Assembly: GCF_007679965.1 (NCBI RefSeq)
Contig: NZ_VEHL01000009.1
Span: 1-64,000, forward strand
Direction: 5' to 3'
DNA from: Bordetella genomosp. 13
GTDB lineage: Bacteria; Pseudomonadota; Gammaproteobacteria; Burkholderiales; Burkholderiaceae_B
DNA: 64,000 nucleotides
The first letter of the stretch is position 1. Each line of letters begins with the position of its first letter. The notes under the pieces are model-generated. The model saw only the letters and a program-made list of their open reading frames with translations, was not told the DNA's origin and searched no databases. Made by a program: the position numbers and the translations under genes. Shown in pieces: positions 8,495-16,606 of this stretch.

Positions 8495-9301
8495 TCAACG
8501 CGCCAGGAACAGGAACAGCGTCGGCTTCCTGTCCAGGTCGGGCGCGGGCTGGCGCTGCCATTCGGCCACGGTGCGGGTGCGCACCCATTCCTCGCCGGTG
8601 GTCAGCGACTTCGCCACGCACACGCGCGTGTCGGGCCGCAGCGCGCCCAGCAGCGCCTTGAACATCGCGGCGTTGCGGTAGGGCGTCTCGATCAGCATCT
8701 GGGTCTGGTTCTGCTTGGCCGAATGCTGCTCCCAGGCCTTCAACTGGCGGGTGCGCTCGGCCGGATCCACGGGTGCGTAGCCATGGAAGGCGAAGCGCTG
8801 CCCGTCCAGCCCGCTGGCCATCAGGCCCAGCAGCAGCGACGACGGACCCACCCAGGGCCGCACGGCCAGGCCTTGCCGGTGCGCCTCGGCCACGACCTTG
8901 GCGCCGGGATCGGCCACCGCCGGGCAGCCGGCCTCGGACACCAGGCCGATGTCGCGGCCCTCGCGCAGCGGCTCCAGCCATTGCCTGATCTGTTCGGCCT
9001 TGGTGTCGGGCGACAGCGTGTGGATGGTGATTTCCTGCAGCGGCCGCGCGGTGCCCATCAGCTTGAGGAACGCGCGCGCCGTCTTGGCGTTCTCTGCGAT
9101 GTAGAGGTCCAGCCGGCCGGCCAGCGCGCGCACCTCGGCCGGCAGCCAGCGCTCGGGTGGGGCATCGCCCAGTCCGACGGGGATGAGGTGCAGGGCAGGG
9201 GCGTCCTGGCGCGGCGGATCGCCGGCCTGCGTGCCCGAGGCGGCGGCGGATCGGCTTGCGCGATCGTCGGCGTGGGCGTCCTCGGGGTGGCCGACGCTCA
9301 T
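8495..9301 (-). CDS. RsmI-like SAM-dependent methyltransferase (268 aa)
   Basis: Member of the tetrapyrrole-methylase fold related to RsmI, the 2'-O-methyltransferase of 16S rRNA C1402. Conserved segments are LHLIPVGLGD (replacing the usual IVPTPIGN), AENAKTARAFLK, IGLVSEAGCPAVADPG, WVGPSSLLLGLMASG and FHGYAP. It differs enough from classical RsmI, and lacks its extra C-terminal region, that I would not call it rsmI; the true rsmI is probably elsewhere. The first ~35 residues are polar and may not be structured, so a later start is possible. It overlaps the upstream maf by 4 bp. Confidence 0.85.
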   Translation of the reverse strand: MSVGHPEDAHADDRASRSAAASGTQAGDPPRQDAPALHLIPVGLGDAPPERWLPAEVRALAGRLDLYIAENAKTARAFLKLMGTARPLQEITIHTLSPDTKAEQIRQWLEPLREGRDIGLVSEAGCPAVADPGAKVVAEAHRQGLAVRPWVGPSSLLLGLMASGLDGQRFAFHGYAPVDPAERTRQLKAWEQHSAKQNQTQMLIETPYRNAAMFKALLGALRPDTRVCVAKSLTTGEEWVRTRTVAEWQRQPAPDLDRKPTLFLFLAR

Positions 9302-9894
9302 GCGTTGTCTCCTGCCAACAACGGATCGATGCCGAATTCGCGCAGCATGTTCGTCAGGGCGATCAGGGGCAGGCCGATGATGGCGGTGGGATCGTCGCTC
9401 TCGATGGCCTGCATCAGCGCGATGCCCAGGCTTTCGGCCTTGGCGCTGCCCGCGGTATCGTACGGCTGCTCGGCGCGCAGGTAGGCCTCGATCGCGGCCC
9501 GCGACAGCGTGCGGAAGCGGCAGCGCGTGACTACGTCTTCGCGCAGCACGCGCGTGCCGTCGGTCAGCGCCAGCGCGCTGTGGAACTCCACGTCGCGGCC
9601 GGACAGGCCCTCCAGCTGCGCACGGGCGCGCTCGAAGCTGCCGGGCTTGCCGATGGGCGTGCCGTCCACGGTGGCCACCTGGTCGGAGCCGATCACCAGC
9701 GCGCCGGGGTGGCGTGCCGCCACCGCCTGGGCCTTTTCCACCGACAGGCGCAACGCCAGCTCGGTCGGCGTCTCGCCGGGACGCGGGGTTTCGTCGATGT
9801 CGGGAGAGATCGCCGTGAAGGGCAGGCGCAGGCGGGACAGCAATTCGCGCCGGTAGGGCGAGCTGGATGCCAGGATCAGACTGAAGTTGGGCAT
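9298..9894 (-). CDS. yceF: Maf-like nucleotide pyrophosphatase, YceF type (198 aa)
   Basis: House-cleaning NTP pyrophosphatase; the YceF subgroup hydrolyses 7-methyl-GTP. Family signatures are LILASSSPYRRELLSRL at the N-terminus, SPDIDETP, LVIGSDQVA and GIALMQAIESDDPTAIIGLP. It is divergent from yceD-rpmF-plsX, the usual position of yceF. No good Shine-Dalgarno precedes the ATG. Its stop overlaps the start of the next minus-strand gene. Confidence 0.95.
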   Translation of the reverse strand: MPNFSLILASSSPYRRELLSRLRLPFTAISPDIDETPRPGETPTELALRLSVEKAQAVAARHPGALVIGSDQVATVDGTPIGKPGSFERARAQLEGLSGRDVEFHSALALTDGTRVLREDVVTRCRFRTLSRAAIEAYLRAEQPYDTAGSAKAESLGIALMQAIESDDPTAIIGLPLIALTNMLREFGIDPLLAGDNA

Positions 9895-9904
9895 TCGGTG
9901 ATAA

Positions 9905-9934
9905 TTGACGTTGAGGCGTAAGCCACGGTATTAT
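9905..9934 (+). promoter_or_regulatory. Sigma70-type promoter of the yceD-rpmF-plsX-fab operon
   Basis: TTGACG at 9905-9910 and TATTAT at 9929-9934 are separated by 18 bp. It lies about 150 bp before yceD and is the best plus-strand promoter in the interval. The transcript would have a leader of about 140 nt containing a 15-bp tandem repeat. Confidence 0.65.
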
Positions 9935-10030
9935 CTAACGTTTTGCGACGTTTTTGCGCCGGTTGGCTGATTCGCTTGGCGCTGGGTGCAGGCAGAGGCG
10001 GCAGGCAAAGGCGCGGTTCGCAGGGTTCGT

Positions 10031-10060
10031 GGTTTTGGGCAATCAGGTTTTGGGCAATCA
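10031..10060 (+). repeat. Two perfect tandem copies of a 15-bp unit in the yceD leader
   Basis: GGTTTTGGGCAATCA occurs at 10031-10045 and again at 10046-10060, directly before the yceD ribosome-binding site (GGGAGGCAAGGA). It lies in the untranslated leader. Confidence 0.9.
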
Positions 10061-10081
10061 GGATAGACAGGGAGGCAAGGA

Positions 10082-10666
10082 ATGAAAGACGATTTCGATC
10101 CCCGCCGTGTCGATGCCTACGCCCTGGCAACCCAAGGCCGGGAGCTGCAGGGTAGCATTGCGCTGGTGCGCCTGTCGCGCCTGGTGGATGGCCTGCCCGA
10201 GCAGGCCTCGGGCGATGCGGGCCTGGCGCACTGGGAAGTGCGCGGCGCCATCGGCCGCGGCACTGGCAAGACCGGCGTCATCGCCGGGCAGCCGCTGCTG
10301 CACCTGCATGTGCATGCCGGCCTCGTGCTGGAATGCCAGCGCTGCGGCGCGCCGTTCACGCATCCGGTGGATGCCGAATGCACGCTGCAACTGGTCGAGT
10401 CCGAGGACGACCTGGACGACGAGTTGGGCGCCCCGCAAGAAGACGACGAGAATTTCGCCGAGGACTACCCCGACAAGGTGGTGGGTTCCCGGCATTTCGA
10501 CCTGTTGGCCCAGGTCGAGGACGAGCTGATTTTGAACGTCCCGTACGTGCCCAGGCATGAAGTGTGCCCGGGCGCGCAGGCCGGAGCCGGCGACGCTTCG
10601 CAAGAGCCCGCCATCGAGCGCCCTTCACCGTTCGCGGTGCTCGAGCAGCTCAAGCGTAAACCGTAG
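10082..10666 (+). CDS. yceD: YceD/DUF177 family protein (194 aa)
   Basis: Conserved protein encoded immediately before rpmF in many bacteria and implicated in 23S rRNA accumulation (YceD/DUF177 family). Visible features are a metal-binding-like CQRC pair (C85, C88) and an acidic stretch (EDDLDDELGAPQEDDENFAEDYP) that precedes the family's C-terminal block LLAQVEDELILNVPYVPRH. The ATG has a strong purine-rich Shine-Dalgarno. Confidence 0.93.
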   Translation: MKDDFDPRRVDAYALATQGRELQGSIALVRLSRLVDGLPEQASGDAGLAHWEVRGAIGRGTGKTGVIAGQPLLHLHVHAGLVLECQRCGAPFTHPVDAECTLQLVESEDDLDDELGAPQEDDENFAEDYPDKVVGSRHFDLLAQVEDELILNVPYVPRHEVCPGAQAGAGDASQEPAIERPSPFAVLEQLKRKP

Positions 10667-10694
10667 CGTTAGATCAACATCGGGCCGCATCGCG

Positions 10695-10700
10695 TACAAT
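10695..10700 (+). promoter_or_regulatory. Possible internal -10 element before rpmF
   Basis: TACAAT at 10695-10700 matches the -10 consensus at 5 of 6 positions, 24 bp before rpmF. No reasonable -35 hexamer sits 16-18 bp upstream, so an internal promoter is only possible. Confidence 0.25.
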
Positions 10701-10723
10701 GCGCCCCGTTTCTAGGAGTCATC

Positions 10724-10906
10724 ATGGCTGTTCAACAAAACAAGAAGTCCCCGTCCAAGCGCGGCATGCACCGCTCGCACGATTTCCTGGTCAATCCCCC
10801 GACCGCCATCGAGCCGAACACGGGCGAGACGCACCTGCGTCACCACATCAGCCCCAACGGCTTCTACCGCGGCCGCAAGGTCCTGAAGACCAAGGCTGAC
10901 GAATAA
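10724..10906 (+). CDS. rpmF: 50S ribosomal protein L32 (60 aa)
   Basis: Small basic large-subunit protein. The N-terminus MAVQQNKKSPSKRGMHRSHD and the block HHISPNGFYRGRKVL are characteristic. The zinc-binding cysteines found in some L32 proteins are absent. A Shine-Dalgarno (TAGGAG) precedes the ATG. It sits between yceD and plsX, the standard order. Confidence 0.98.
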   Translation: MAVQQNKKSPSKRGMHRSHDFLVNPPTAIEPNTGETHLRHHISPNGFYRGRKVLKTKADE

Positions 10907-10956
10907 GCCTGGACGCGTCCGCCTCCGCCCCGTCGTCGAGTGCCGATCCCTCACCC

Positions 10957-12012
10957 GTGATACGCATCGCCATAGACTGCATGGGCGGCGACGCCGGCTT
11001 GCCCGTCACCATCCCGGCCGCGGTCGAATTCGCCCGGCAGTTTCCGGACACCCGGTTGCTGCTGGTGGGTTTGCCCGATGCCATCGAAGCCGCGCTGGCG
11101 CAGCAGCGCAACGCGCCGCGCGACCGCCTGGAAATCGTGCCCGCGTCCGAGGTCGTCGAAATGGACGATTCGGTCGAGGTCGCCTTGCGCCGCAAGCGCG
11201 ACTCGTCCATGCGCCTGGCCGCCCAGGCGGTCAAGGACGGACAGGCCGATGCCTGCATTTCCGCGGGCAACACCGGCGCCTGGATGGCGATCTCGCGCTA
11301 CGTGCTGAAGACGCTGGACGGCATCGACCGCCCGGCGATCGCCACGTCGATCCCCAACCAGACCGGCCGCGCCACCACGATGCTGGACCTGGGCGCCAAC
11401 GTCGACTGTACCGCCGAGCACCTGCTGCAGTTCGCCATCATGGGGTCCGCCCTGGTGCAGGCGCTGGACCACCGTGAGAATCCCTCGGTGGGCCTGCTGA
11501 ACATCGGCGAAGAGGTCATCAAGGGCAACGAGGTCGTCAAGGAGGCGGCCGAACTGCTGCGCGCCAGTCCGTTGAACTTCCACGGCAACGTCGAAGGCAA
11601 CGACATCTTCAAGGGCGGCGTCGACGTCGTGGTCTGCGACGGCTTCGTCGGCAACGCGGTGCTCAAGTCGGTGGAGGGCCTCGCGAAGATGCTCTCAAGC
11701 GTCATCCGCGAAGAATTCAAGCGCAACGTCATCACGCTGCTGGCCGGCGTCTTCGCCACGCCGGTGCTCAACCGGCTGCGCCAGCGCGTGGACAACCGGC
11801 GCTACAACGGCGCGGCGCTGCTGGGCCTGCGCGGCGTCGTCATCAAGAGCCATGGTTCCGCGGACGTCTATGCATACGGGTTCGCCCTGCAGCGCGCCCG
11901 CGAGGCCGTGGCGAGTAAACTGCTGGAACGCACGGCGCGCGCCGTGGCTCAGATAACCATGCGCGTTCAATCGGGCGAGGGTGCGTCCGGCGCGGCAGGG
12001 GGCACCGCCTGA
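10957..12012 (+). CDS. plsX: Phosphate acyltransferase PlsX (351 aa)
   Basis: Makes acyl-phosphate from acyl-ACP, the first step of PlsX/PlsY phospholipid synthesis; peripheral membrane enzyme. Signatures are IAIDCMGGDAGLP at the N-terminus, ISAGNTGAWMAI and VGLLNIGEEVIKGNEV. The start is a GTG 50 bp after rpmF with a weak ribosome site, consistent with translation from the operon transcript. The stop TGA overlaps the fabH ATG. Confidence 0.96.
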   Translation: MIRIAIDCMGGDAGLPVTIPAAVEFARQFPDTRLLLVGLPDAIEAALAQQRNAPRDRLEIVPASEVVEMDDSVEVALRRKRDSSMRLAAQAVKDGQADACISAGNTGAWMAISRYVLKTLDGIDRPAIATSIPNQTGRATTMLDLGANVDCTAEHLLQFAIMGSALVQALDHRENPSVGLLNIGEEVIKGNEVVKEAAELLRASPLNFHGNVEGNDIFKGGVDVVVCDGFVGNAVLKSVEGLAKMLSSVIREEFKRNVITLLAGVFATPVLNRLRQRVDNRRYNGAALLGLRGVVIKSHGSADVYAYGFALQRAREAVASKLLERTARAVAQITMRVQSGEGASGAAGGTA

Positions 12013-12998
12013 TGAGTATTCCCATGACGTATTCCACTATCGCGGGTTCGGGCGGCTACCTGCCCGAACGCGTGGTGTCCAACGACGAACTGGCGGCCGA
12101 GCTGGCCACGCGCGACATCTCCACGTCCGACCAGTGGATCGTCGAGCGCACCGGCATCCGCCAGCGCCACCTGGCCGAACGCGGCGTCACCACCAGCGTG
12201 CTGGCCACCGAGGCCGCGCGCCTGGCGCTGCAGGACGCAGGCGTCGACGCCTCCGAGGTCGACCTGATCATCGTCGCCACCTCCACGCCCGACTTCGTCT
12301 TCCCCAGCACCGCCTGCCTGGTGCAGGCCAACCTGGGCGCCGCCGGCTCCGCCGCGTTCGACGTCCAGGCGGTGTGCAGCGGCTTCGTCTACGCCCTCGC
12401 CACGGCCGACAGCTTCATCCGCGCCGGCCGCGCGCGCTGCGCGGTGGTGATCGGCGCGGAAGTCTTCTCGCGCATCCTCGACTGGAACGACCGCGCCACC
12501 TGCGTGCTGTTCGGCGACGGCGCCGGCGCCGTGGTGCTGAAGGCCTCGGCCGAGCCCGGCATCCTGTCCGCGCAGCTGCACGCCGACGGCAGCCTCACCA
12601 AGATCCTGTGCGCCGCGGGCAACGTGGCCTACGGCGACGTCACCGGCGATCCCTTCCTGCGCATGGACGGCCAGGCCGTCTTCAAGCAGGCCGTCACGGT
12701 GCTCGACCGTTCGGCGCGCGCCGTCTGCGCCGAGGCCGGCGTCGACGTGCAGGACGTCGACTGGCTGGTGCCGCACCAGGCCAACGTGCGCATCCTCAAT
12801 TTCCTGGCGCGCAAGCTCGACATGCCCGTCGACAAGGTGGTCGTCACCGTCGACCGCCATGCCAACACCTCCGCCGCCAGCGTGCCGCTGGCGCTGGATG
12901 CCGCGCGCCGCGACGGCCGCGTCCAACCCGGTCAGCTGGTGCTGATGCAGGGTGTGGGCGGCGGCTTCACCTGGGGATCGGTGCTGGCGCGCATGTAG
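12012..12998 (+). CDS. fabH: 3-oxoacyl-ACP synthase III, FabH (328 aa)
   Basis: Condenses acetyl-CoA with malonyl-ACP to start fatty-acid synthesis. The catalytic triad is visible: C122 in DVQAVCSGF, the histidine of VPHQANVRI, and the asparagine of RHANTSAAS. The C-terminal GGGFTWGS is conserved. The ATG at 12012 overlaps the plsX stop (ATGA); an ATG 12 bases later is an alternative. A 77-bp gap separates it from fabD. Confidence 0.96.
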   Translation: MSIPMTYSTIAGSGGYLPERVVSNDELAAELATRDISTSDQWIVERTGIRQRHLAERGVTTSVLATEAARLALQDAGVDASEVDLIIVATSTPDFVFPSTACLVQANLGAAGSAAFDVQAVCSGFVYALATADSFIRAGRARCAVVIGAEVFSRILDWNDRATCVLFGDGAGAVVLKASAEPGILSAQLHADGSLTKILCAAGNVAYGDVTGDPFLRMDGQAVFKQAVTVLDRSARAVCAEAGVDVQDVDWLVPHQANVRILNFLARKLDMPVDKVVVTVDRHANTSAASVPLALDAARRDGRVQPGQLVLMQGVGGGFTWGSVLARM

Positions 12999-13075
12999 CG
13001 CGCCAGCCGTGTCGTGACGGCCCCGCGCGGACCGCACAGCCCCATCAGTACCAGAACGCAATCGTTTAGATCTCT

Positions 13076-14011
13076 ATGAAAATCGCGTTTGTATTCCCCG
13101 GACAAGGTTCTCAATCGGTCGGCATGCTCGATGCCTGGGCCGGCAACGCGGCGGTGGCCGACGTGCTCGCCCGCGCCGGCGCCGCGCTGGACCAGGACCT
13201 GGCCACGCTGATCGGGCAGGGCCCGGCCGAACAGCTCAACCTCACCACCAACACCCAGCCCGCCATGCTGACGGCCGGCGTGGCCTGCTTCGAGGCATGG
13301 CGCGCCGCCGGCGGCCGCATGCCCGACATCGTGGCCGGCCATAGCCTGGGCGAGTACGCCGCGCTGACCGCCGCCGGCGCGCTGTCGCTGGAAGACGCCG
13401 TGCGCTTGGTGCGCATCCGCGCCGACGCCATGCAGACCGCCGTGCCCGTGGGCGCCGGCGCCATGGCCGCCATCCTGGGTCTGGACGACGACGCCGTACG
13501 CGCCGCCTGCGCCCAGTCTGCGCAGGGCGAGGTCGTCGAGGCCGTCAATTTCAATGCGCCCGCTCAGGTCGTCATCGCCGGCCACAAGGCCGCCGTCGAG
13601 CGCGCCTGCGAAGCCGCCAAGGCCGCGGGGGCTAAGCGCGCGCTGCTGCTGCAGGTGTCCGCGCCGTTCCATTCCAGCCTGCTCAAGCCTGCCGCCGACG
13701 TGCTGGCCGGTGCGCTGGCGAAGGTGGACCTGCGAGCGCCCGCCGTGCCCGTGCTGAACAACGTCGACGTGGCGCTGCCCACCGAACCCGACGCCATCCG
13801 CGATGCACTGGTGCGCCAGGCCTGGAATCCGGTACGCTGGGTGGAGACGCTGCAGGCCATGAAGCAGCAGGGCGTCACGCACGTCATCGAATGCGGTCCC
13901 GGCAAGGTGCTGGCGGGCCTGACCAAGCGTATCGATTCCGACCTGGTCGGCATGTCGATCACCGACCCCGCCTCCCTCGAAGCCGCGCTGGCGGCCGTCA
14001 ACAGAAACTGA
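13076..14011 (+). CDS. fabD: Malonyl-CoA:ACP transacylase FabD (311 aa)
   Basis: Transfers malonate from CoA to acyl carrier protein. The N-terminal FPGQGSQSVGM, nucleophile motif GHSLGEY (S90), and the histidine of SAPFHSSLL are all present. Length is typical. fabG begins one base after its stop codon. Confidence 0.97.
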   Translation: MKIAFVFPGQGSQSVGMLDAWAGNAAVADVLARAGAALDQDLATLIGQGPAEQLNLTTNTQPAMLTAGVACFEAWRAAGGRMPDIVAGHSLGEYAALTAAGALSLEDAVRLVRIRADAMQTAVPVGAGAMAAILGLDDDAVRAACAQSAQGEVVEAVNFNAPAQVVIAGHKAAVERACEAAKAAGAKRALLLQVSAPFHSSLLKPAADVLAGALAKVDLRAPAVPVLNNVDVALPTEPDAIRDALVRQAWNPVRWVETLQAMKQQGVTHVIECGPGKVLAGLTKRIDSDLVGMSITDPASLEAALAAVNRN

Positions 14012-14012
14012 A

Positions 14013-14759
14013 ATGACCTCGACCGAACTGCAAGGCAAGATCGCGCTGGTGACCGGCGCCACCCGCGGCATCGGCCGCGCCATCGCGCAGGAACTGGCCG
14101 CGCGTGGCGCCACCGTGGTGGGCACGGCGACGTCCGAGTCCGGCGCGCAAGCCATCACCGAGGCGCTGGCCCCGCAAGGCGGCCGCGGCGTGGTGCTCGA
14201 CGTCACCGACGCACAGGCCTGCGAAGCCCTGATCGACGCGCTTGGCAAGGAAGGCGGCGGTCCGCACATCCTGGTCAACAACGCAGGCATCACGCGCGAC
14301 ACGCTGGCCATGCGCATGAAGGACGACGACTGGTCGGCCGTCATCGACACCAACCTGGCCGCCGTGTTCCGCCTGTCGCGCGCGGTGCTGCGCGGCATGA
14401 TGAAGGCCCGGTCGGGCCGCATCATCAACGTCACGTCGGTGGTCGGCGCCAGCGGCAACGCAGGCCAGGCCAACTACGCGGCGGCCAAGGCCGGCGTGGC
14501 CGGCATGGCGCGCGCCCTGGCGCGCGAGCTGGGCAGCCGCAACATCACCGTGAATTGCGTGGCGCCCGGTTTCATCGACACCGACATGACGCGCGGCCTG
14601 GGCGAGAACCAGACGGCCGCGCTGCTGCAGCAGATTCCCCTGGGCCGCCTGGGCGAGCCCGAAGACATCGCGCATGCGGTCGCCTTCCTGGCCAGTCCGC
14701 AAGCGGGTTACATTACCGGTACGACCCTGCACGTTAACGGCGGGATGTACATGCAATAA
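14013..14759 (+). CDS. fabG: 3-oxoacyl-ACP reductase FabG (248 aa)
   Basis: NADPH-dependent short-chain dehydrogenase of fatty-acid elongation. Visible are the cofactor motif TGATRGIGRAIA, NNAG, and the catalytic S-Y-K set in NVTSVVGASGNAGQANYAAAKAG. The C-terminal ITGTTLHVNGGMYM is typical of true FabG. A hairpin follows the gene, ending this part of the operon. Confidence 0.97.
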   Translation: MTSTELQGKIALVTGATRGIGRAIAQELAARGATVVGTATSESGAQAITEALAPQGGRGVVLDVTDAQACEALIDALGKEGGGPHILVNNAGITRDTLAMRMKDDDWSAVIDTNLAAVFRLSRAVLRGMMKARSGRIINVTSVVGASGNAGQANYAAAKAGVAGMARALARELGSRNITVNCVAPGFIDTDMTRGLGENQTAALLQQIPLGRLGEPEDIAHAVAFLASPQAGYITGTTLHVNGGMYMQ

Positions 14760-14765
14760 CGCACG

Positions 14766-14800
14766 AACGCGCGTGTAGCCAACTGGTTCGCGCGCGTTTC
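14766..14800 (+). terminator. Hairpin after fabG
   Basis: AACGCGCG (14766-14773) pairs with CGCGCGTT (14791-14798), followed by TCCTTG. The T-tract is short, so it may terminate only partially. Confidence 0.45.
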
Positions 14801-14873
14801 CTTGAGGCGCCGCGCGCGAAGCCGTGTCAGCATCACGGTCTGCAGTCGAAAATGCGCGCGGTTTTTGTCACGG

Positions 14874-14899
14874 CCAACGCTTGCATTGCCCAACGCTTG
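14874..14899 (+). repeat. 10-bp direct repeat overlapping the acpP promoter
   Basis: CCAACGCTTG occurs at 14874-14883 and 14890-14899, start-to-start 16 bp, with the second copy ending 2 bp before the -10 hexamer. The phase is about 1.5 helical turns. This could be an operator for a regulator binding as a tandem, or a duplication of the -35 region. Confidence 0.85.
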
Positions 14900-14907
14900 G
14901 CTATAAT
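14881..14907 (+). promoter_or_regulatory. acpP promoter
   Basis: A perfect -10 TATAAT lies at 14902-14907, 31 bp before the acpP start. The best -35 is TTGCAT at 14881-14886 with a short 15-bp spacer. The sharp -10 and the hairpin after fabG support separate high-level acpP transcription. Confidence 0.65.
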
Positions 14908-14937
14908 TCGCGGGATTTTTCCCATTTGGAGATCTGC

Positions 14938-15177
14938 ATGGAAAGCATCGAACAGCGCGTCAAGAAGATCGTCGCTGAACAACTTGGCGTGAACGAAGCC
15001 GAGATCAAGAACGAGTCCTCCTTCCTTGACGACCTCGGTGCCGATTCGCTCGACATGGTCGAACTGGTCATGGCGCTCGAAGACGAATTCGAGACCGAGA
15101 TCCCCGACGAAGAGGCCGAAAAGATCACGACCGTGCAACAGGCGATTGACTACATCAACTCGCACGGCAAGCAGTAA
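14938..15177 (+). CDS. acpP: Acyl carrier protein (79 aa)
   Basis: Small acidic carrier of growing acyl chains. The phosphopantetheine attachment serine is S37 in [15 protein letters not shown]. Composition and length are standard. The start at 14938 is preceded by TTGGAGA; in-frame codons further upstream are leader. Confidence 0.98.
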
Positions 15178-15199
15178 GCCCGCTAGGCCTTCGGGGCTT
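15176..15199 (+). terminator. Weak stem-loop after acpP
   Basis: AAGCCC (15176-15181) can pair with GGGCTT (15194-15199), followed by GCATCTATTTCTT. It overlaps the acpP stop codon. It may attenuate read-through into fabF and so favour acpP over fabF. Confidence 0.35.
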
Positions 15200-15375
15200 G
15201 CATCTATTTCTTCCCGCGCGTTGGGCCTTGCCCTGGCGCCGCAGGGAATCGGGGCGGTTTCAGGAGTCGCCACGCGGCGCGGTCGCGCAGAAGCCTCGAC
15301 GCTTTTGTGCAACGCCGTCCGCGTGCGCGACGCATCCCGAAAACCGCCTTTGTTTTGTCTGTAAAGGAGTCATCC

Positions 15376-16605
15376 GTGAAGCGACGAGTCGTCATCACCG
15401 GTCTCGGTATCATCAGCCCCGTGGGCAATGACCTCACCTCGGCCTGGGACAATATCGTCAACGGACGTTCGGGCATCACCCGCATCACGCGCTTCGATCC
15501 CTCCTCGCTGACCACGCACATCGCGGGAGAGGTCAAGGGCTTCGACGTCACGCAGTACATGTCCGCCAAAGAAGCGCGGCAGATGGATACCTTCATCCAT
15601 TACGGCGTGGCCGCCGGCATGCAGGCATGGCGCGACAGCGGCCTCGAGGTCACCGAAGAGAACGCCGAGCGCATCGGCGTCATCGTCGGTTCGGGCATCG
15701 GAGGCCTGCCGCGCATCGAGGAAACGCAGACCGAGCTGCTGGCCAAGGGCCCGCGCCGCATCTCGCCGTTCTTCGTGCCCGCGTCCCTGATCAACCTCAT
15801 CTCCGGCCAGATCAGCATCGCCTATGGCATGAAGGGTCCGAGCTACGCCGTCGTGTCCGCCTGCACCACCGGACTGCACAGCATCGGCGACGCCGCGCGC
15901 CTGATCGAGTACGGCGACGCCGACGTCATGCTGGCGGGCGGCGCCGAGTCCACGGTCTCGCCGCTGGGCATCGGCGGTTTCGCCGCCATGCGCGCGCTGT
16001 CCACGCGCAACGACGATCCGGCCACTGCATCGCGTCCCTGGGACGTCGACCGCGACGGCTTCGTGCTGGGCGAGGGCGCGGGCGTGCTGGTGCTCGAAGA
16101 GTACGAACACGCCAAGCGCCGCGGCGCGCGCATCTACGGCGAATTCGTCGGCTACGGCATGAGCTCCGACGCGCACCACATCACGGCGCCGGACCAGGAC
16201 GGTCCGCGCCGCGGCGTGGTGAACGCGCTGCGCAACGGCGGCCTGAATCCCGACGACGTCGACTACGTCAACGCGCACGGCACGTCCACGCCGCTGGGCG
16301 ACAAGAACGAGTCCGAGGCGCTGAAGGCGGCGTTCGGCGACCATGCCCGCAAGCTGGTGGTCAACTCGACCAAGTCGATGACCGGCCACCTGCTGGGCGC
16401 GGCCGGCGGCATCGAGGCCGTGTTCACCACGCTGGCGGTCTACAACCAGATCTCGCCTCCCACGATCAACATCTTCAATCAGGATCCCGAGTGCGATCTG
16501 GATTACTGCGCCAACGAGGCGCGGCAGATGAAGATCGACGTGGCGTTGTCCAACTCGTTCGGCTTCGGCGGCACCAACGGCTCCATGGCCGTGCGTCGTA
16601 TCTGA
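15376..16605 (+). CDS. fabF: 3-oxoacyl-ACP synthase II, FabF (409 aa)
   Basis: Elongating condensing enzyme. The nucleophile C163 is in VVSACTTGLHS, and the two active-site histidines are in NAHGTSTPLGD and STKSMTGHLLGAAG. The GTG start at 15376 is chosen because AAAGGAGT lies 5 bases upstream and gives the canonical KRRVVITGLG N-terminus; in-frame codons before it are non-coding leader. Confidence 0.97.
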   Translation: MKRRVVITGLGIISPVGNDLTSAWDNIVNGRSGITRITRFDPSSLTTHIAGEVKGFDVTQYMSAKEARQMDTFIHYGVAAGMQAWRDSGLEVTEENAERIGVIVGSGIGGLPRIEETQTELLAKGPRRISPFFVPASLINLISGQISIAYGMKGPSYAVVSACTTGLHSIGDAARLIEYGDADVMLAGGAESTVSPLGIGGFAAMRALSTRNDDPATASRPWDVDRDGFVLGEGAGVLVLEEYEHAKRRGARIYGEFVGYGMSSDAHHITAPDQDGPRRGVVNALRNGGLNPDDVDYVNAHGTSTPLGDKNESEALKAAFGDHARKLVVNSTKSMTGHLLGAAGGIEAVFTTLAVYNQISPPTINIFNQDPECDLDYCANEARQMKIDVALSNSFGFGGTNGSMAVRRI

Positions 16606-16606
16606 G

